A DNA stretch of 64,000 nucleotides from Cinclus cinclus (GCF_963662255.1 NC_085049.1:65147158-65211157); one strand, 5' to 3'; positions 21,260 to 33,585 are shown, counted from the first letter of the stretch. The notes: generated by a model from the sequence alone, not told the origin. A program made the numbers and translations.

Positions 21260-23219
21260 TCACTTTAAAAGAAAAAAACCAACCCAAACCCTACCCTAAA
21301 CCCAACCAGCCACCCCAAAAGCAGTCGGGCTCCTTCCCTTTTCCAGCCTCTGCTAAAAAATAGGAGATCTGATCTCTACACAAACATTAAAACCAAACTA
21401 ATCAGCAGCCCCCAGCCTGGAGGGGGAGCCTGGATTTAATTAATTTTGGCTAACAAGGCCCTTCTGCCTCAACCTTTCCTCCTCTGTTCTCCAGCAGGAA
21501 GGGAATTGCTGCTTATAAATATTCCAAACACACTGATCATGCCAGGAAGTTAAAAAAAAAATATCCCCCTGACAGCAACAACCAACCTACAGCTGATGTG
21601 TTGGGAGTGAAATGCACATGGTTAAAAAAAAGGGGAATGCCCAAATCCCCCAAATATTCCCATGTCCCATGGGAACTGGGGACAACACACAAGGTCCTGG
21701 AGAGGAAGAGTGACCCAGAATATGCACAGAATGTTACACCGGGGAGCAGCTCTGTGCCAGCTCTGCTCAGTCCCTGGATCCTACAATCCCTGGATAAAAC
21801 AATTCCTGGATCCCTGCAATCCTACAATCCCTGGATCCTGCAATCCCTGGATAAAACAATCCCTGGATCCCACACCCACAGACCTTGAGTTACGGCTCTG
21901 GTGTTTCACCACCATGCTTGATCTCTGAAGAACCTCACCCTGTTCCTAAAATCCTTCATCCCAAATTTCTGTTTGCTTTCCTACCTCCCCAGTCCCAGCT
22001 GAAGCTCCATGGGAAGAGCCTGGAAGATGAAAATCAGGGATAAAGGTTTTGACTCTCTCTGGGTCTTCCTGGAGCCACCACAAACAGCTGGAACACCTGA
22101 CCCGCACCAGGTCAGCCTCCCCATCTACAAAATCCTTGGAAAAATCCCATGGCACTTGAAATCCAACTTTTTCAGGCTCAGAAAAACAGGAACTCGGGGA
22201 AAAAAATCCTTCAGGACCTCAAGATGGAGCTGCAGGTCCTGGCACCACCACGCTGGCTCTGCCTGGGATGGAGTTCCCTTTTCCCACACCAAGATTTGGG
22301 GATAGGGTTAAACCAGTGCTCCCAGCACAGCATGGAGCCTTTCCCTTTTCCCACTCTGTCTCCCAGCAGGGGCTTATCCCAGACAGCTGATAAAAATCAG
22401 CAGTAAAAACAGAAGGAAGAAGTTTTAGAAAGGTGACCTTGGCTCAGGGAATGCCTGGGAGGGAGGTGTTGCCTTTTCCTCATGCTGGGATGGTTTTTTT
22501 CCATCATTTTTCCTTTATCCCTCCTGGATGCCTCAACTGTCCCAGCTGAGCAGGGACAGCAGCAGCACCACGGGAACAAGGTGCTGCTCCAGGAAAACCA
22601 CAGGGAAACTCCAGGAAATCCAGCCAGGGGTGACACTGAGGGACAAGGAGCCTGTGCCAGGCTGACATAAAAGCCATGAGGAAGCTGATTCCAAGGGATG
22701 GGAGAACTGAGAAAGGGAGAGTAAACCCAGCCCTCTCAGGATCCACTGGACTGACTGGAAGCTCCAGCTGGGGCTATATCCCACATCGTCCCAGCACAGG
22801 GATCAGGGATTCCCACCAGAATGGGGCCGAGTCATCAGCTCCAGACACTGGGACAATTAAAGGTCAGCACCAAACTGGCTCAGGGTCCAGCTGATCCAGG
22901 CCAACAGCACAGAAGTTGGGCTCCCAACAAAGCTGAGTCAGCTTTTCCTTAAAAAGGGTTATTCCAATTGGAAAAAAAAAAAAAAAAACAACAGGAGGAA
23001 AAATTGGAAGCAAAAGGAGTCACATAAAAATGCCAACTCACAAAAAATAACCTGATTGTTTCTCCATGATCCATTCCCAGCAGAGGATCCCCATTTTCCC
23101 AGGAGCCTGGCACAGCCAACACCTCCCCTGTTATAAAAACACCCCCTGGGAGGGGGGACAACTCCCTGCTGCTCTGCTCTTAAAAACAACAAAAAAGTCC
23201 CTGCAGAAAATCCCTGGAT
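21260..23219 (-). other. SLC35B4: SLC35B4 3' UTR
   Basis: This is the sequence between the stop codon and the AATAAA. It holds a short tandem array at 21770-21872 and a poly-A run (poly-T on the transcript) at about 22972. No coding potential is supported. Confidence 0.5.
21770..21872 (+). repeat. Short tandem array 'ccctggat(aa)'
   Basis: Alternating 'ccctggatcctacaat' and 'ccctggataaaacaatt' units, about seven in all, inside the SLC35B4 3' UTR. Confidence 0.8.
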
Positions 23220-23469
23220 TCACTCCTCCTTGGGCCTCCTCCTCTGGCAGCAGGCCAGGAAAGGCCTGAGGCTGTTCCACACCTCGGTGTACATCAGGGT
23301 GCCCACGAACACAAAGGCAGTGCCCAGCCAGTGCCAGCCTGTGAAGGGGTTCTGGAAGTAGAGGATGGAGAAGATGAGGCTGACGAACTTGCGGAGCGTC
23401 ACCACCAGGGTGACCGTGAGGGACGTGCACTCCGTGGTCAGGATGAACACGCCACGGATGCAGATGTAC
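23220..23469 (-). CDS. SLC35B4: SLC35B4 exon 10 (stop codon)
   Basis: It encodes YICIRGVFILTTECTSLTVT, the last two helices, and the basic C-terminus QRRRPKEE. The stop TGA is at 23220-23222. Confidence 0.96.
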
Positions 23470-26400
23470 CTGGGAGCAGGAGGTTAAGGGATAGCAGGGA
23501 TGGACACTGGGGATTCCCTCGGGGAATGGGAAGGAGAAGAGAGATGGGCAGCCTGGTGGGGATATGGGGGAAATTCCCTCCTGGGATCAGCTGGGTTGGA
23601 ACAGGGCGCTCCAAACTCAGGGATATCCCAAATCTCCCAGTTTCTCCAGCGTGTGGGCAAAGGGTGACAATCCCGGCCACAGAGCCAAGGGAAGCTCCAG
23701 ACTCCTCCCTTTCCATGGAGCAGAAGTCCCAGAATCCCAGAACAAACCAGGTTGGAAAACACCTTTTAGATCACCAAGTCCAACCCAAAAAACAAAAGTT
23801 CCCTTTCCCTGTATTTTTGGAGTTACACAAACAGCAGCTCCTGACGGCAGGGAAGACTCCAAGGATTCAGCTGCTCCAGGGAGCAGAAGGTAAGGGATAA
23901 CAGGGATGGAGACTAGGGATTCCCTTTGGGAACAGGAAGGAGCAAGGAGATGGGCAGCCTGGTGGGGATATGGGGGAAATTCCCTCCTGGGATCAGCTGG
24001 GTTGGAACAGGACATTAGAAACTCAGGGAAACCCCAAACCTCAGATTCCCCCACTGGAGCAACTGGGGCTGAGTTGGACAATGGAAGCTCCAGACTCCTC
24101 CCTTTCCATGGAGCAGAAGTCCCAGAATCCCAGAATGAAACAGGTGGAAAAGACCTTTGAGTCCTCTGAGATCACCAAGACCAACCTAAAAAACCAAAGT
24201 TCCCCTTCCCCGTATTTTTGGAGTTACACCAACAGCAGTTCCCGAGGGCAGGGAAGACTCCAAGGCTTTAGGATCCCAGCCGCAGCGCTGCTGTGCCACC
24301 CCAGTGGGATAAAGGATAAAGGATGAAGGATACTGGGTGATGACATTCATGAGGAGGTAGAACCACATGATTGGCAGGGTCAGGCCGATCACTGGCACCT
24401 GGAACAGTTCTGCAGGAAATAAAGGATGGGATCAGGTCACTGCTGGAGGAGTCTCTCTCCTTCCCAGGACTAACCATGATCCAGGACTCCCTGCAGCCTT
24501 ACATAGCCCTTCAGCCTGGAATTCCAGAGGGAAGAATGGAAAATAAGGAAAAAATAGGAAAAATATTAGGAGAAAAGCTCTGTCTCTCTGTGTCAGAGCT
24601 CTTGTGCTGGAAGAATCCACTGTTCCCATGGCAAATCATGAGAAACATCAGCTAAAAAAAAAAATCCCAGCAGGTTCATGTTTACATCCCTCATTAAGGA
24701 TTACATCCTGGTACTCCCATTTTTGAGCTACCACATTCCTTTTCCCAGGGATCACTCTTGGATGTGGCTGGTGTGTGGGAATTAGTAAGAAACTTGGGCT
24801 TTAGTAATGGAATGGTTCTTTAAATTCCACCCCGTGCCATGGGCAGGGACACCTTCCACTATCTCAGGGCGCTCCAAGCCCCATCCAGCCTGGCCCTGGA
24901 CAATTCCAGGGATCCAGAAGCAGTCACAGCTTTTCTGGGAATTCCATCCCAGCCTCTTTCCACCCCCCTAGCCAGGAATTCCTTCCTGCAAATTCCTCAA
25001 AATTCAAAAGGTTTGGAACACCCCGAGCTGCCAGCATACACAGCTGCAGGAAGGAAACTTCCCAGAGGATTTTCCAGAGGGAAGGCAGGCCCAGGACCAC
25101 GGATGCCTGAGCACAGCACTCACCAGACTGGTTGAAGAGCACAGCGTGCTGGTAAATGTTGGGAGCCAGGAGCAGGAATCCAGGGAGTGGCAAGGCGTGC
25201 TGGGGGGAGAAACAAATCCATGGTGGGATCAGGGGTGGGAATCCAGCCCAATTCTCTGCTGGAAAGCAGCTGGATGAGAGCAGGCTCCTCACTGCTCCAC
25301 ATCCTGCAGTGTAGGATCCTTTTTGTGCCCAGTCCAGGAGCGGAGGGGACTGTGGAGAAGGAAAAGGCCCAGGGACTCACATTGTAGAACAGGGCCTCCT
25401 TGGAGTGTTTCCCAAATTTCTGGTACAGTGTCTCCTGGAAAATCCCCATCCTGGCAGACATCAGCAGGGCAAAGGTGAGGGCAGCAATACCTGCAAGGGA
25501 AGCATAGCCCTGCAGCTTCAGCTCGCCATATCAGGCTTTCAGGGCAAAAAAAAAACACAAAAAAACCAAAATGTCCAAACTTGGTATGAAAACTGCTAAG
25601 GATTCAGGAGTTTGAAATCCCAGAGATGTCTTAAAAATACCAGGGATGCAGTTTGTGCCACTACTGATAATAGTCAATCCCAGATTTCTGAAAGAACCAC
25701 CAACAGACCCAGGGTGGAGGTAGAAAACCAGACTTTAAAGCCTCCTCTGTGAAATCCTGTGCTGAAGGAACACCTGGAGCAGCCCCAGCCCCTCTCCTCT
25801 CCCTCTCTGCTCCAGGACAGGGCTGCTTTTGCCAAGAGAATTCCAAGAATCCTGCTAGCATCCCAGAAATGTGGCCCTCACGTACCCAGCAACCACCAGA
25901 GGAAAGCCTGGGGTCCATCCTCTTGATTTAAGCTGGAGTCAGATGCCTGAAAGGAGACACAAGAATCACCAAGAGCCACCAGGTCCCTGCAGCTTCCCCA
26001 GGCTTCCCACTCTGCTCCAGGAAATGCAGAGATTCCAGCAGAAAAGTGGCAGAGTCTGAACAAATCTGGATTTTTCCTAAAAAACACCTTGGTTTGATGA
26101 GACTGAACTTTTTTAAGCACAAAAATAATCAGTGTCACTTTTCAAGCTCTCAAAGCCAGCACATTCCCAGGTTCCTGTGCCCCCATCCCACTATCAGGTT
26201 CCTGCATCCCCATTCCCATGCTCCCGAGTCCCCATTCCCAGGTTCCTGTGAGCCCATCCCATTCCCAGGCTCCTGTGTCCCCATTCCCATGCTCCTGAGT
26301 CCTCATTCTCAGATTCCTGAGTTCCCATTCCCATGTTCCTGTGTCGCCAGCCCATACCCAGCTTCCTGTGTCCCAATCCCATCCCCAGGTTCCCGAGTCC

Positions 26401-29400
26401 CCATCTCCATGTTCCTGTGTCCCCATCCCATTCCCAGGTGCCTGAGTCCCCATTCCCAGGTGCCTGAGTCCCAAGCCCATTCCCAGATTCCTGAGTCCCC
26501 ATCCCATTCCCAGGTTCCTGTGCCCCCATCCCATTTCCATGTTCCCGTGTCCCATTTCCATGTTCCTGTGCTCTCATTCCATTCTCAGGTTCCTGTGCTC
26601 CCATTTCCATGTTTTGTCCCCATTCCCAGTTCCTGTGTCCCCATCCCAGAGATGAAGGAAGGAATAGATGTAGGAAGGAATAAGAGCTCTGACCAAGCCC
26701 CAGTCAGGAGCTAAAGCCAGACCTAAACCCAGGCTTATGATCAAGAAATTGAGGAAATCAGGCTGAGGGTATAACTTCAGCTTGACCTGCCTCAGCTCTT
26801 ACCCTGAGCTTCAGGGAAAATCAAATTATTCACCTTTGCCACAACTGTCAGCTCTATCCCAACATTCCAGCCCTGCTGGGAGTTGATCTGGATTAACACA
26901 GAGGCAGAGCCCAGCCCTTCCTCAGCCATTCTAAGGATAAAAAGCTCTGAAATGATGGGGAACTTGGAGCTTTGACAGCTCCATTCCATTTCCAACCTCT
27001 CTGAGCTGGATTAAGTGCAGCCAATTTTCACTTGGCCACTGCTTTGTGCCATTTTTTTTGTCATCAGCTCATAGGGTCAGCCCGTGGGTGCTGACCCAGG
27101 AAAAGCTCTGCGTTGTGTTCCACATGGATTTGCTTCCCTCCCTCCTCCTCTCCAAGCACAGGCACTTTATTTAAGGGTCAGGCTGGATGACAAGAGGCCT
27201 GGAAAAATCCAGCCTGAAAGGCAACAATCTCGTGTGGGATAGGAAGAGGGAGGATTTCAGATGGCTGAGTTTTGTTTAGGATTCACCTGCTCCTGCCTGC
27301 AACACAAGCCAAGAAAAAGCAGCTTCTTTCTGTTACCTCTGAGGCCAAAAAGAAAAAAAAAGAGGTTTATTCCCAGCAAAAAGCAGCATGAACAAGTGAA
27401 GAGACAGCTGTAATTAAATGAATCCCACATGTCTGTGCATCCAAAACACAGGAAAATAAAACCAGGAGGAAAAGCTTCTGGGGAGCAGATGTAGAGGTAG
27501 GAGATACCTCATGTCTCCATGAAGCATCAGGCAAAGGGAATTCCTGAGGTTACCAGGTGTGACCTTGTCCCTTCCCAGTCCTTACCACTTGCTTTGCAGA
27601 CATGAAAGTGCAGGTGAAGATGCCCAGGGACACCAGGGCTATTGAGGTGTATTTTGACACGCTGTACCTGCACAGGGGACAAGGGACATGTCACTGACCC
27701 TACCTGGCTCCTGTCCATCCCCTGTGTCCCTGCATTCCTGCTCCAAACCTGGGATAAGGGGCACATTCCCACTTCCTAGCTGGGAGGACCAGCTGACTCC
27801 AGCTCAGCACCTAAAGCAGCTTTTCTCCCAATATTTATCCCAGTTTATCCCACAGCCCCAGCCTTGGCTCTGTGCAGGCACAGCTCAGTGCCAGCCACAA
27901 CAGCAGGCTGTTATCAGCCTGTTATCAGCACTGCTGGAGCCACAATCCTCAGAATCCTCAGCACAAGGGAGGCACTGAGCTCCATCCCAGCCACAGCCAG
28001 CACAGCATCCCCCAGGAGCACTTCCAAAAGAGCCAGGAGTGAACACCGAGCCTGCAGCTGTGTAAAATCTCTTCCCAGCCTGTAATTCTATCCAAGAAAG
28101 GAGGGAGAGGTGGAAATGCAGAAGGAGCTGTTCCAGCCTCTATTCCATGCTCTCTGTCCCAGTTTCCCATCATTAAAATCAGAATATTTAACAAGACAGC
28201 CACCAGGATGAAACCCATGGCAGAGCATTCCCTGAAGACAGGAAGTTTACCTTTTAGTAAATTTAGAAAATTTACCTTTTCTTCAGGATGATGACCCCTA
28301 GAGCCATGCTTGCTATGAGAGAACCCTGGAGGAAAAAAAAAGAAGGGAAAACCACAACAGGAGGTCAGCAGGCCCGAATTCCCCAGACTGGGATGCTCAA
28401 CCCAAAGGGACACTGCAAACTCAGTGTGCTGGATGCCAAAACACCAAGAGAAATTTTGAAGCAGAAAAACTGACAGGGAGAAACAACAGCTTCCTTAAGG
28501 TTGGATATTGGGAAAATTCCTGCCCTGAAAGGGTTTTCCAGCCCTGGCACAGCTGGAAGTCCCCCTGAAGGGATTTCCAAGCCCTGTGGATGTGGCACTT
28601 GGGGACGTGGGGCAGTGGTGGCCTTGGCAGTGCTGGCACTGGTTGGACTCCACGAGTTTAAAGTTCTTTTTTCTGCCTCAATGACTCCATGATTCTGAGT
28701 CCCTTCATCTAGGAAAAGGGGAGAAGGTGAGCTGGCTGCCTTGAGAACAAGGACAGTGGGTTGGACTTCCCCTTTTTTCTTCAGTGCGTGACCAGAACGT
28801 AGCCAAATCCCACTGGTTTAACTGGGAACAGGAGCCCAGCTCCAGGGATTGACTGCAGGATCAGAACCACCCCCTCCCATTTCATGTGGGACAGATCTCC
28901 TTCAGTGTGGGCTGGTTTTATCCTTTTGAACCTCTCCTGATTCCAGATATTCCACCCCCAAGATGTGCTGTGGGAAAACAGCTGCCATGGGGAGATTTTG
29001 TAATTCCAAACAGCTGGGGCTCCATTTTCCTTGAAAAGATCTTTTAACCTGTAACTCACCCACACTTAAGTGAAGATGCAGTTTAATGTTGGGTTTTTTT
29101 CCAAAGCAAAGACTTGTGCAGGTGGAATTAGGCCAAATTCCAAATCCCAAATCCATGCTCTCTGACCTGTGATGTTCAAGACCGGAGCATTAATTTGGTG
29201 GCAGGGAAAGCTGGATCCCTTTGGCCAACCAGAGTTTGGGATTGGTTTTGTCACTGTCACTTTCCCCCTCACCTTTGGAATTCCAAAGCCTGCCTGAGCC
29301 TGTTTTCCTGTCTGGGAATTTAACCATTAAGCAGGAATGTAACGATCAACACCATCAAGTGAAACCTTTGGAGCTGTGCTTTGGGGTAAAGCTGCTCTCC

Positions 29401-32400
29401 CACCTGCTGGAATTCAGGATTTCCACAGGGGTTTGGTGCTCTCAGGTGGCAGGACACACGGAGCAGGGATAGTTCCAGCAGAAATTATGGGATGGCAGCC
29501 CCAGGGGGAGCAGGCGGAGGAGGAGAAGGGGGCTCACCGAGCGGAAGATCATGTGCAGCGGCATCGCAATGTTCAGGTTCAGGGCGTAGTTATTGACCAC
29601 GCTGACGGTGAAGAACATGGCCACCATGATGAAATAGTTCCTGAAACATGGAAGAAGACCTGGGAGATGTGCAGGAACCCTCCTGAGATGCTGAGAGACC
29701 CCTCAGGAATGACTGTGGGATGCACGGAGAGGTCTGGAGCAGAGCGAAGCTCCCACGTGTGTCACCAAGCTCATCCCCAGTGGAGAAATGCAAAGTGAAT
29801 TTGGGTGATTTTCCAGGAAAATTCTCCTTTCCCATTCCCACCACACCAAATCCCAGAGATAAAAAGCTCTTTAAGCACAGCAAACTCTACCCTATGCAAA
29901 ATTCTGTTCCTGTGACAGGGAAGGATCTGATGGCAATTTCCCATTAAAAACTCCTGATAAAACGAGTGTGGATTTTATCTGGCCTGACAGCTTCCCAACA
30001 CGGCTAGGCAGATGCTGCAGGATGGATGGGATTTACACAGGATAAGTGGAAAAAGCCATTTTATGCAAAGCTTTTTGGAGATAAGAGAGATCCAGGTACA
30101 ATTCCTGCTAGGGAAAAAGCTTGGGATTGTACCTGATGGGGATAGCCGGGTGCTTCCTCCCGAAGTTGGCTTCGAAGATAAAACCTTCCACTGCAATAAA
30201 CAGGAATTGGGAGAAGGTCACGATGTTGCCACATCCTGGGAACTGCCTGCAGGCATGGAGAGAAAAGCATCAGAGGAGAACAAACACTGGGATCAACAAA
30301 AAGAGGCGGCAGCTCCTGATCCCAAAATGAGAGTCACCCTGTTAAGGCTTTACTCTGGGTTTATTCACCTGAATTTGTGCAGACACCTGCAGGGAGCCCT
30401 TCCTCAAACACTTCCCAAAGGGAACCCGTCTGTCAGGACAGCAAGTGAAAGAAAAAACTGCTGGATCTCACTCTTTCCCATGGGAAGTGGCTTTAGAAGG
30501 ACTCTGCCCCTTCCTAAAAGCTGCTGTGTTTGTTAGAGGTCAGGTAATCGGAGAGGAGGAAAAGGCAGCTGGAAATTCAATATTCCTCATTCCTGCTGCT
30601 GGAGGGAAGTGTCAAGGTCAGGTCTGCGCTCTCCCTTGGTTCAGATTTGCTCAATCTCCTCTAAAAAAGCTTCAGCACTCCTGGGATTTCTGGATGCCAA
30701 AAGAAAAACAAAAAAACACAAACAAAAAAAAAAGGCCAAAAAAAACCAACAACAACAAAAAAATCAACTTTGGTTGTAGGTTCTAGACATGACTACAGCT
30801 CATCACAAGAGCCCCAAAAAGTCCTGGCAGTAAATCCCACGTGACATCCATGGATCTTGTTGATGTGACACCAATTCCAGAAGGCTTCAAAAGCCACAAA
30901 ATTTTGTCTTGAGCTCAAAAGGAACACTCTTAGACCCTTTTTGTCCCTCCTAGAAGGACCCAGGAATGCAAAAATGCCACCACCTCCCAGCAAATCAAGG
31001 TTTGTGTTTATTTACAGGAATTCCACACCAGGGAATTCAAATAAAGCCTTCCCTGCACCCTGATCCTCCCTAAGGAGCTCCCAGGGAGCAGGGAAGGATT
31101 TTCTGGGAAGGAGAAGCTCAGAGCAGATAATGAGAAAACCCATGGGAAATAGAGGGATTTAGGGAATTTTCCCCTTTTTTTTTTCCCTCTGATGCAAGAC
31201 AGAAACTGAGGCCAAGGATTCCTGGGAGAGTCCTGCTCCTCATGGAACACGCTGTCCCTGAATGCAGTTTTGCAGGATTCAAGCTGGGAAATGCCGTGGA
31301 AAACAGGAATTTCCAAGCCGTCTCCTCCAAATTCTCCTCGGTCACCCCACAGAGCTTTCCGGAGCAGCAGCGACCTGGGGAATGCAGGAACAGGAAAAAT
31401 CCCCTTTCTCCCTGCTTTTTCCAGGGATAGGCACCACCCTGAGCCCCTCACCTCTGCCCACATGGCAATTAGCACCTTCGTCCCAGCTTCATTATCCATA
31501 AAACTTCAATCCCAAGGCCGAAGAGGTTCAACAGTTCCTCAGAGAAAGAGAGGAAGCAGAGCCAGAAGCTCCAGGATTGCAAATCTTATCTCCAACCTTC
31601 CATCTCCAGAGGGAATCACAAGGAGCTGTAAGCCTGGAATAACCCGAGGCTGGTTCCAAGCACTGGACTTTGCCTCTTCCCAGATCATAGATCCCTGGAC
31701 ATGACCCCACTTTATCAACACTGTTGGCACTCAGGGTTTTGTGCTGGCTGATAAGAGAGAGATAATAAAAGGCCCTGTCTTTGGCTCACAATCCGCACTC
31801 AGATCTACCTAAAAAAATCCAGATCTATCAACCCAAGGTCTGCTTCAGCTGCAGACAGCTGAAGAGAGTCCTCCCAGCAAGAAGTTTCCCTGCTCTTTCT
31901 CTCTCTCTCTCTCCATGGAAAGGGAGAAAATTTGATTTTTGGGCCTGATTTACATCCCTTCCACAGCAATTTAAGCCTCTTAAATCAAGACATTGGAGAT
32001 TTCTTGTTCTGCCTCCACAGCCCAGCAGAAATATTCCTCTCCTCCCCTCTCCAGCCACTCTCCACACATTTAAAATCTTCTGTCTGCCCTCAGGCATTTC
32101 CAGACTAAACACCTCTCATTCCTTTACTTTCCTTATAAATCCTGAGCATATTTCTTCCCAGTCACCTTTGCTACTCCTCACCAGCCTGGTCACCGCTTTT
32201 TCCTGGGATCCTGCTCCAGGATTTGGTTTGTTATGGGAATATTCATCTGCAGGAGGAACTCTTCCTTCCAAAACCCAACGAAATAATTGGTGTTATCCCA
32301 GTTTTGGGACTAGATGTGAGCAGGGCAAGTAAAAGGCACAGGAACTGAGCTGTTAGGAATGGAGGAATTTTTAAAGTGGATGAAAGGTGCTGCTTAAAAG

Positions 32401-33585
32401 AAGGTTTTGTGTGAAAAGCAACTTTTCCTCGATGTCTGCAATTGGACTTTTGGAATTTGCTGCTCTTGGCTTCAGGCACCTTTGAATAATTCAGTCTTTG
32501 AACACGGCCAAATGTTTTGCTTTAAGGTTTGCTTGGAGGAGCCACAAGTGGCAAAAAGCCAAATCCAAAGGTTTCTTTGCTTCCAGAGGGTTCATCCCTC
32601 CTCTGTCACTGATGCTGTAACACAAGCCAAGCAGGAAAAGCAGAGGTTGGAGCAACCCCTGAGAGGAAAGACAACTCCTCACAAAGTTTTCTTTTTCCAG
32701 GAACTGCTTCTTGATTTATGCAGGGATTGTGCAACCTGGTGTGAAAGCACCTGAATCCCACTTTGGAGCAAATATCCCAACTGCTGGATTTTGCAGTCCC
32801 TTTTTCCTTTAATAATCTGGGATACTGATGAGCTGGATTTGAAAGCTGAAGTGCACTGAGGGCTCAGGGGGTGCAGCCCCACGCTGACTCACTGGGATTT
32901 TACACACTAAACCAGCTCTGACATCACTTTTTTTTCCACTCAGGCCTTCCCAGCCCTTTCCCAAGCTCTTCCAGCCTTCCTCCATCAGAGTGAGGAAGGC
33001 GAGAGCCCCAAAAACATCAGGGTGAGGAAGGTGAGATCCCCAAAAACACCATGGTGAGGAAGGTGAGATCCCCAAAAACACCAGGGTGAGGAAGGTGAGA
33101 GCCCCAAAAACATCAGGGCGAGGTACAAACATCAGTCAGCCTCCGATCTGGGAATTCAAGGGGACTCGGTGACTTTGCAGCGAGTGACGATTCCCAAGAT
33201 CGCACTCCCAGATGGAAAACGTTCCCTGCTGTTCCCAGGGACAGCTTCCTCGGCGGGATTTCAGCAGGGACGGGTGGGATGAGCTTGGGACACGCCGAGG
33301 GGACAGCCCCAGAAAAACCCCACACAAGGCGATGATCCAGGTGGGCGCTCATCGCTGAACGGCCCCACAGCCTGAGGGGGTCAAACCCCCTCAGTGCACA
33401 CCCCAAACCCACCCCGGCACCTCACAAACCCTGAGGCCTCACCCCGATCCCACTGGGATGGGCTCCCCGACCCTTTATCCCCCCCAAATCCTCTCCGAGG
33501 CCCCGCACCTGGCCAGCAGCTCCAGAAAGACCACGTTGCTGCAGCAGCCGCCGAACACCAGCCCCACCGCCACGGCCGGGTGCAT
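23220..33585 (-). CDS. SLC35B4: SLC35B4 gene, complete, ten coding exons
   Basis: SLC35B4 is a nucleotide-sugar transporter of ER/Golgi membranes carrying UDP-xylose and UDP-GlcNAc into the lumen in exchange for nucleotide. Ten minus-strand exons (33509-33585, 30133-30246, 29538-29640, 28276-28325, 27586-27667, 25886-25946, 25381-25490, 25124-25199, 24334-24409, 23220-23469) total 999 bases: 332 residues plus stop, against 331 in human as I recall. All borders are GT-AG and all phases agree. Landmarks include the N-terminal AVGLVFGGCCSNVVFLELLA helix, VVNNYALNLNIAMPLHMIF, ALLMSARMGIFQETLY, PIMWFYLLMNVITQ and the TLVVTLRKFVSLIFSILYF helix near the C-terminus. The start ATG at 33585 has ACC before it and lies in a CpG island. 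The C-terminus (CCQRRRPKEE) differs from the human tail as I recall it. No frame break is seen. Confidence 0.97.
23470..23879 (-). repeat. Tandem duplication, unit 1 (~410 bp)
   Basis: Homologous to 23880-24272. Shared blocks include 'gatgggcagcctggtgggga', 'ttccctcctgggatcagctg', 'ctccctttccatggagcaga' and 'gtatttttggagttacac'. It sits immediately upstream, in transcript order, of SLC35B4 exon 10. Confidence 0.9.
23880..24272 (-). repeat. Tandem duplication, unit 2
   Basis: Second copy of the unit. The two copies fill almost all of the 864-base last intron of SLC35B4. Each contains a short CR1-like 'cccagaatcccagaa' / 'ggttggaaaa' piece. Confidence 0.9.
24334..24409 (-). CDS. SLC35B4: SLC35B4 exon 9
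   Basis: It encodes LFQVPVIGLTLPIMWFYLL and MNVIT. The last codon is split, CA|G, and the donor is GTATCC. Confidence 0.94.
24808..24995 (-). mobile_element. CR1 LINE 3' fragment
   Basis: 'ccatgggcagggacaccttc' then 'ccccatccagcctggccctg' and 'ttctgggaattccatcccag'. It is in SLC35B4 intron 8, with element and gene in the same orientation. Confidence 0.85.
25124..25199 (-). CDS. SLC35B4: SLC35B4 exon 8
   Basis: It encodes HALPLPGFLLLAPNIYQHAV and LFNQS. The acceptor tract is 'tttctccccccag' and the donor GTGAGT. Confidence 0.95.
25381..25490 (-). CDS. SLC35B4: SLC35B4 exon 7
   Basis: It encodes IAALTFALLMSARMGIFQET and then LYQKFGKHSKEALFYN. The donor is GTGAGT; phase 1 to 0. Confidence 0.96.
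25886..25946 (-). CDS. SLC35B4: SLC35B4 exon 6
   Basis: It encodes the hydrophilic loop ASDSSLNQEDGPQ and the start of the next helix, AFLWWLL. The donor is GTACGT; phase 0 to 1. Confidence 0.93.
26160..26645 (+). repeat. ~485-bp minisatellite in SLC35B4 intron 5
   Basis: About 20 degenerate units of 20-27 bases of the type 'cccattcccaggttcctgtg' and 'tccccatcccattcccatg'. The array is continuous and shows strong C/T strand asymmetry. Confidence 0.9.
26646..27585. other. SLC35B4 intron 5 remainder
   Basis: Ordinary intronic sequence. No repeat family or exon recognised. Confidence 0.5.
27586..27667 (-). CDS. SLC35B4: SLC35B4 exon 5
   Basis: It encodes YSVSKYTSIALVSLGIFTC and then TFMSAKQV. 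The donor is GTAAGG; phase 2 to 0. Confidence 0.95.
28276..28325 (-). CDS. SLC35B4: SLC35B4 exon 4
   Basis: This 50-base exon encodes GSLIASMALGVIILKK, a helix followed by a dibasic loop. The donor is GTAAAT; phase 0 to 2. Confidence 0.93.
28500..28695 (+). mobile_element. CR1 LINE 3' end, sense on plus
   Basis: 'ggatttccaagccctgtgga' then 'tgtggcacttggggacgtgg' and 'gcactggttggactccacga', before 'tgactccatgattctg'. It is antisense to SLC35B4 in intron 3. Confidence 0.85.
28700..29537. other. SLC35B4 intron 3 remainder
   Basis: Nothing recognised beyond ordinary intron sequence. Confidence 0.5.
29538..29640 (-). CDS. SLC35B4: SLC35B4 exon 3
   Basis: It encodes MFFTVSVVNNYALNLNIAMP and then LHMIFRS, the most conserved membrane segment. 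The donor is GTGAGC; phase 2 to 0. Confidence 0.97.
30133..30246 (-). CDS. SLC35B4: SLC35B4 exon 2
   Basis: It encodes FPGCGNIVTFSQFLFIAVEG and then the FEANFGRKHPAIPI loop. The acceptor is ctgcag and the donor GTACAA; phase 2 to 2. Confidence 0.95.
30247..32984. other. SLC35B4 intron 1, main part
   Basis: Intron sequence with an A-rich simple stretch at about 30700-30770 and a TC run near 31900. No exon or mobile element was clearly identified. Confidence 0.5.
32985..33123 (+). repeat. ~31-bp minisatellite, about four units
   Basis: The units read 'gatccccaaaaacaccaggg' followed by 'tgaggaaggtga'. It lies in intron 1 of SLC35B4, near the edge of the CpG island. Confidence 0.9.
33509..33585 (-). 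CDS. SLC35B4: SLC35B4 exon 1 (start codon)
   Basis: It encodes MHPAVAVGLVFGGCC and then SNVVFLELLA, the first membrane helix. It ends in phase 2 before GTGCGG. Confidence 0.96.

Noticed and set aside
21275..21315. Telomere-like 'ccctaccctaaaccc' stretch
   Set aside because: It has only about two imperfect units, too few for an interstitial telomeric repeat.
26142..26714. Met/Gly-rich and Pro/His/Ser-rich frames of 138-222 codons
   Set aside because: They are repeat-derived translations of the intronic minisatellite in SLC35B4.
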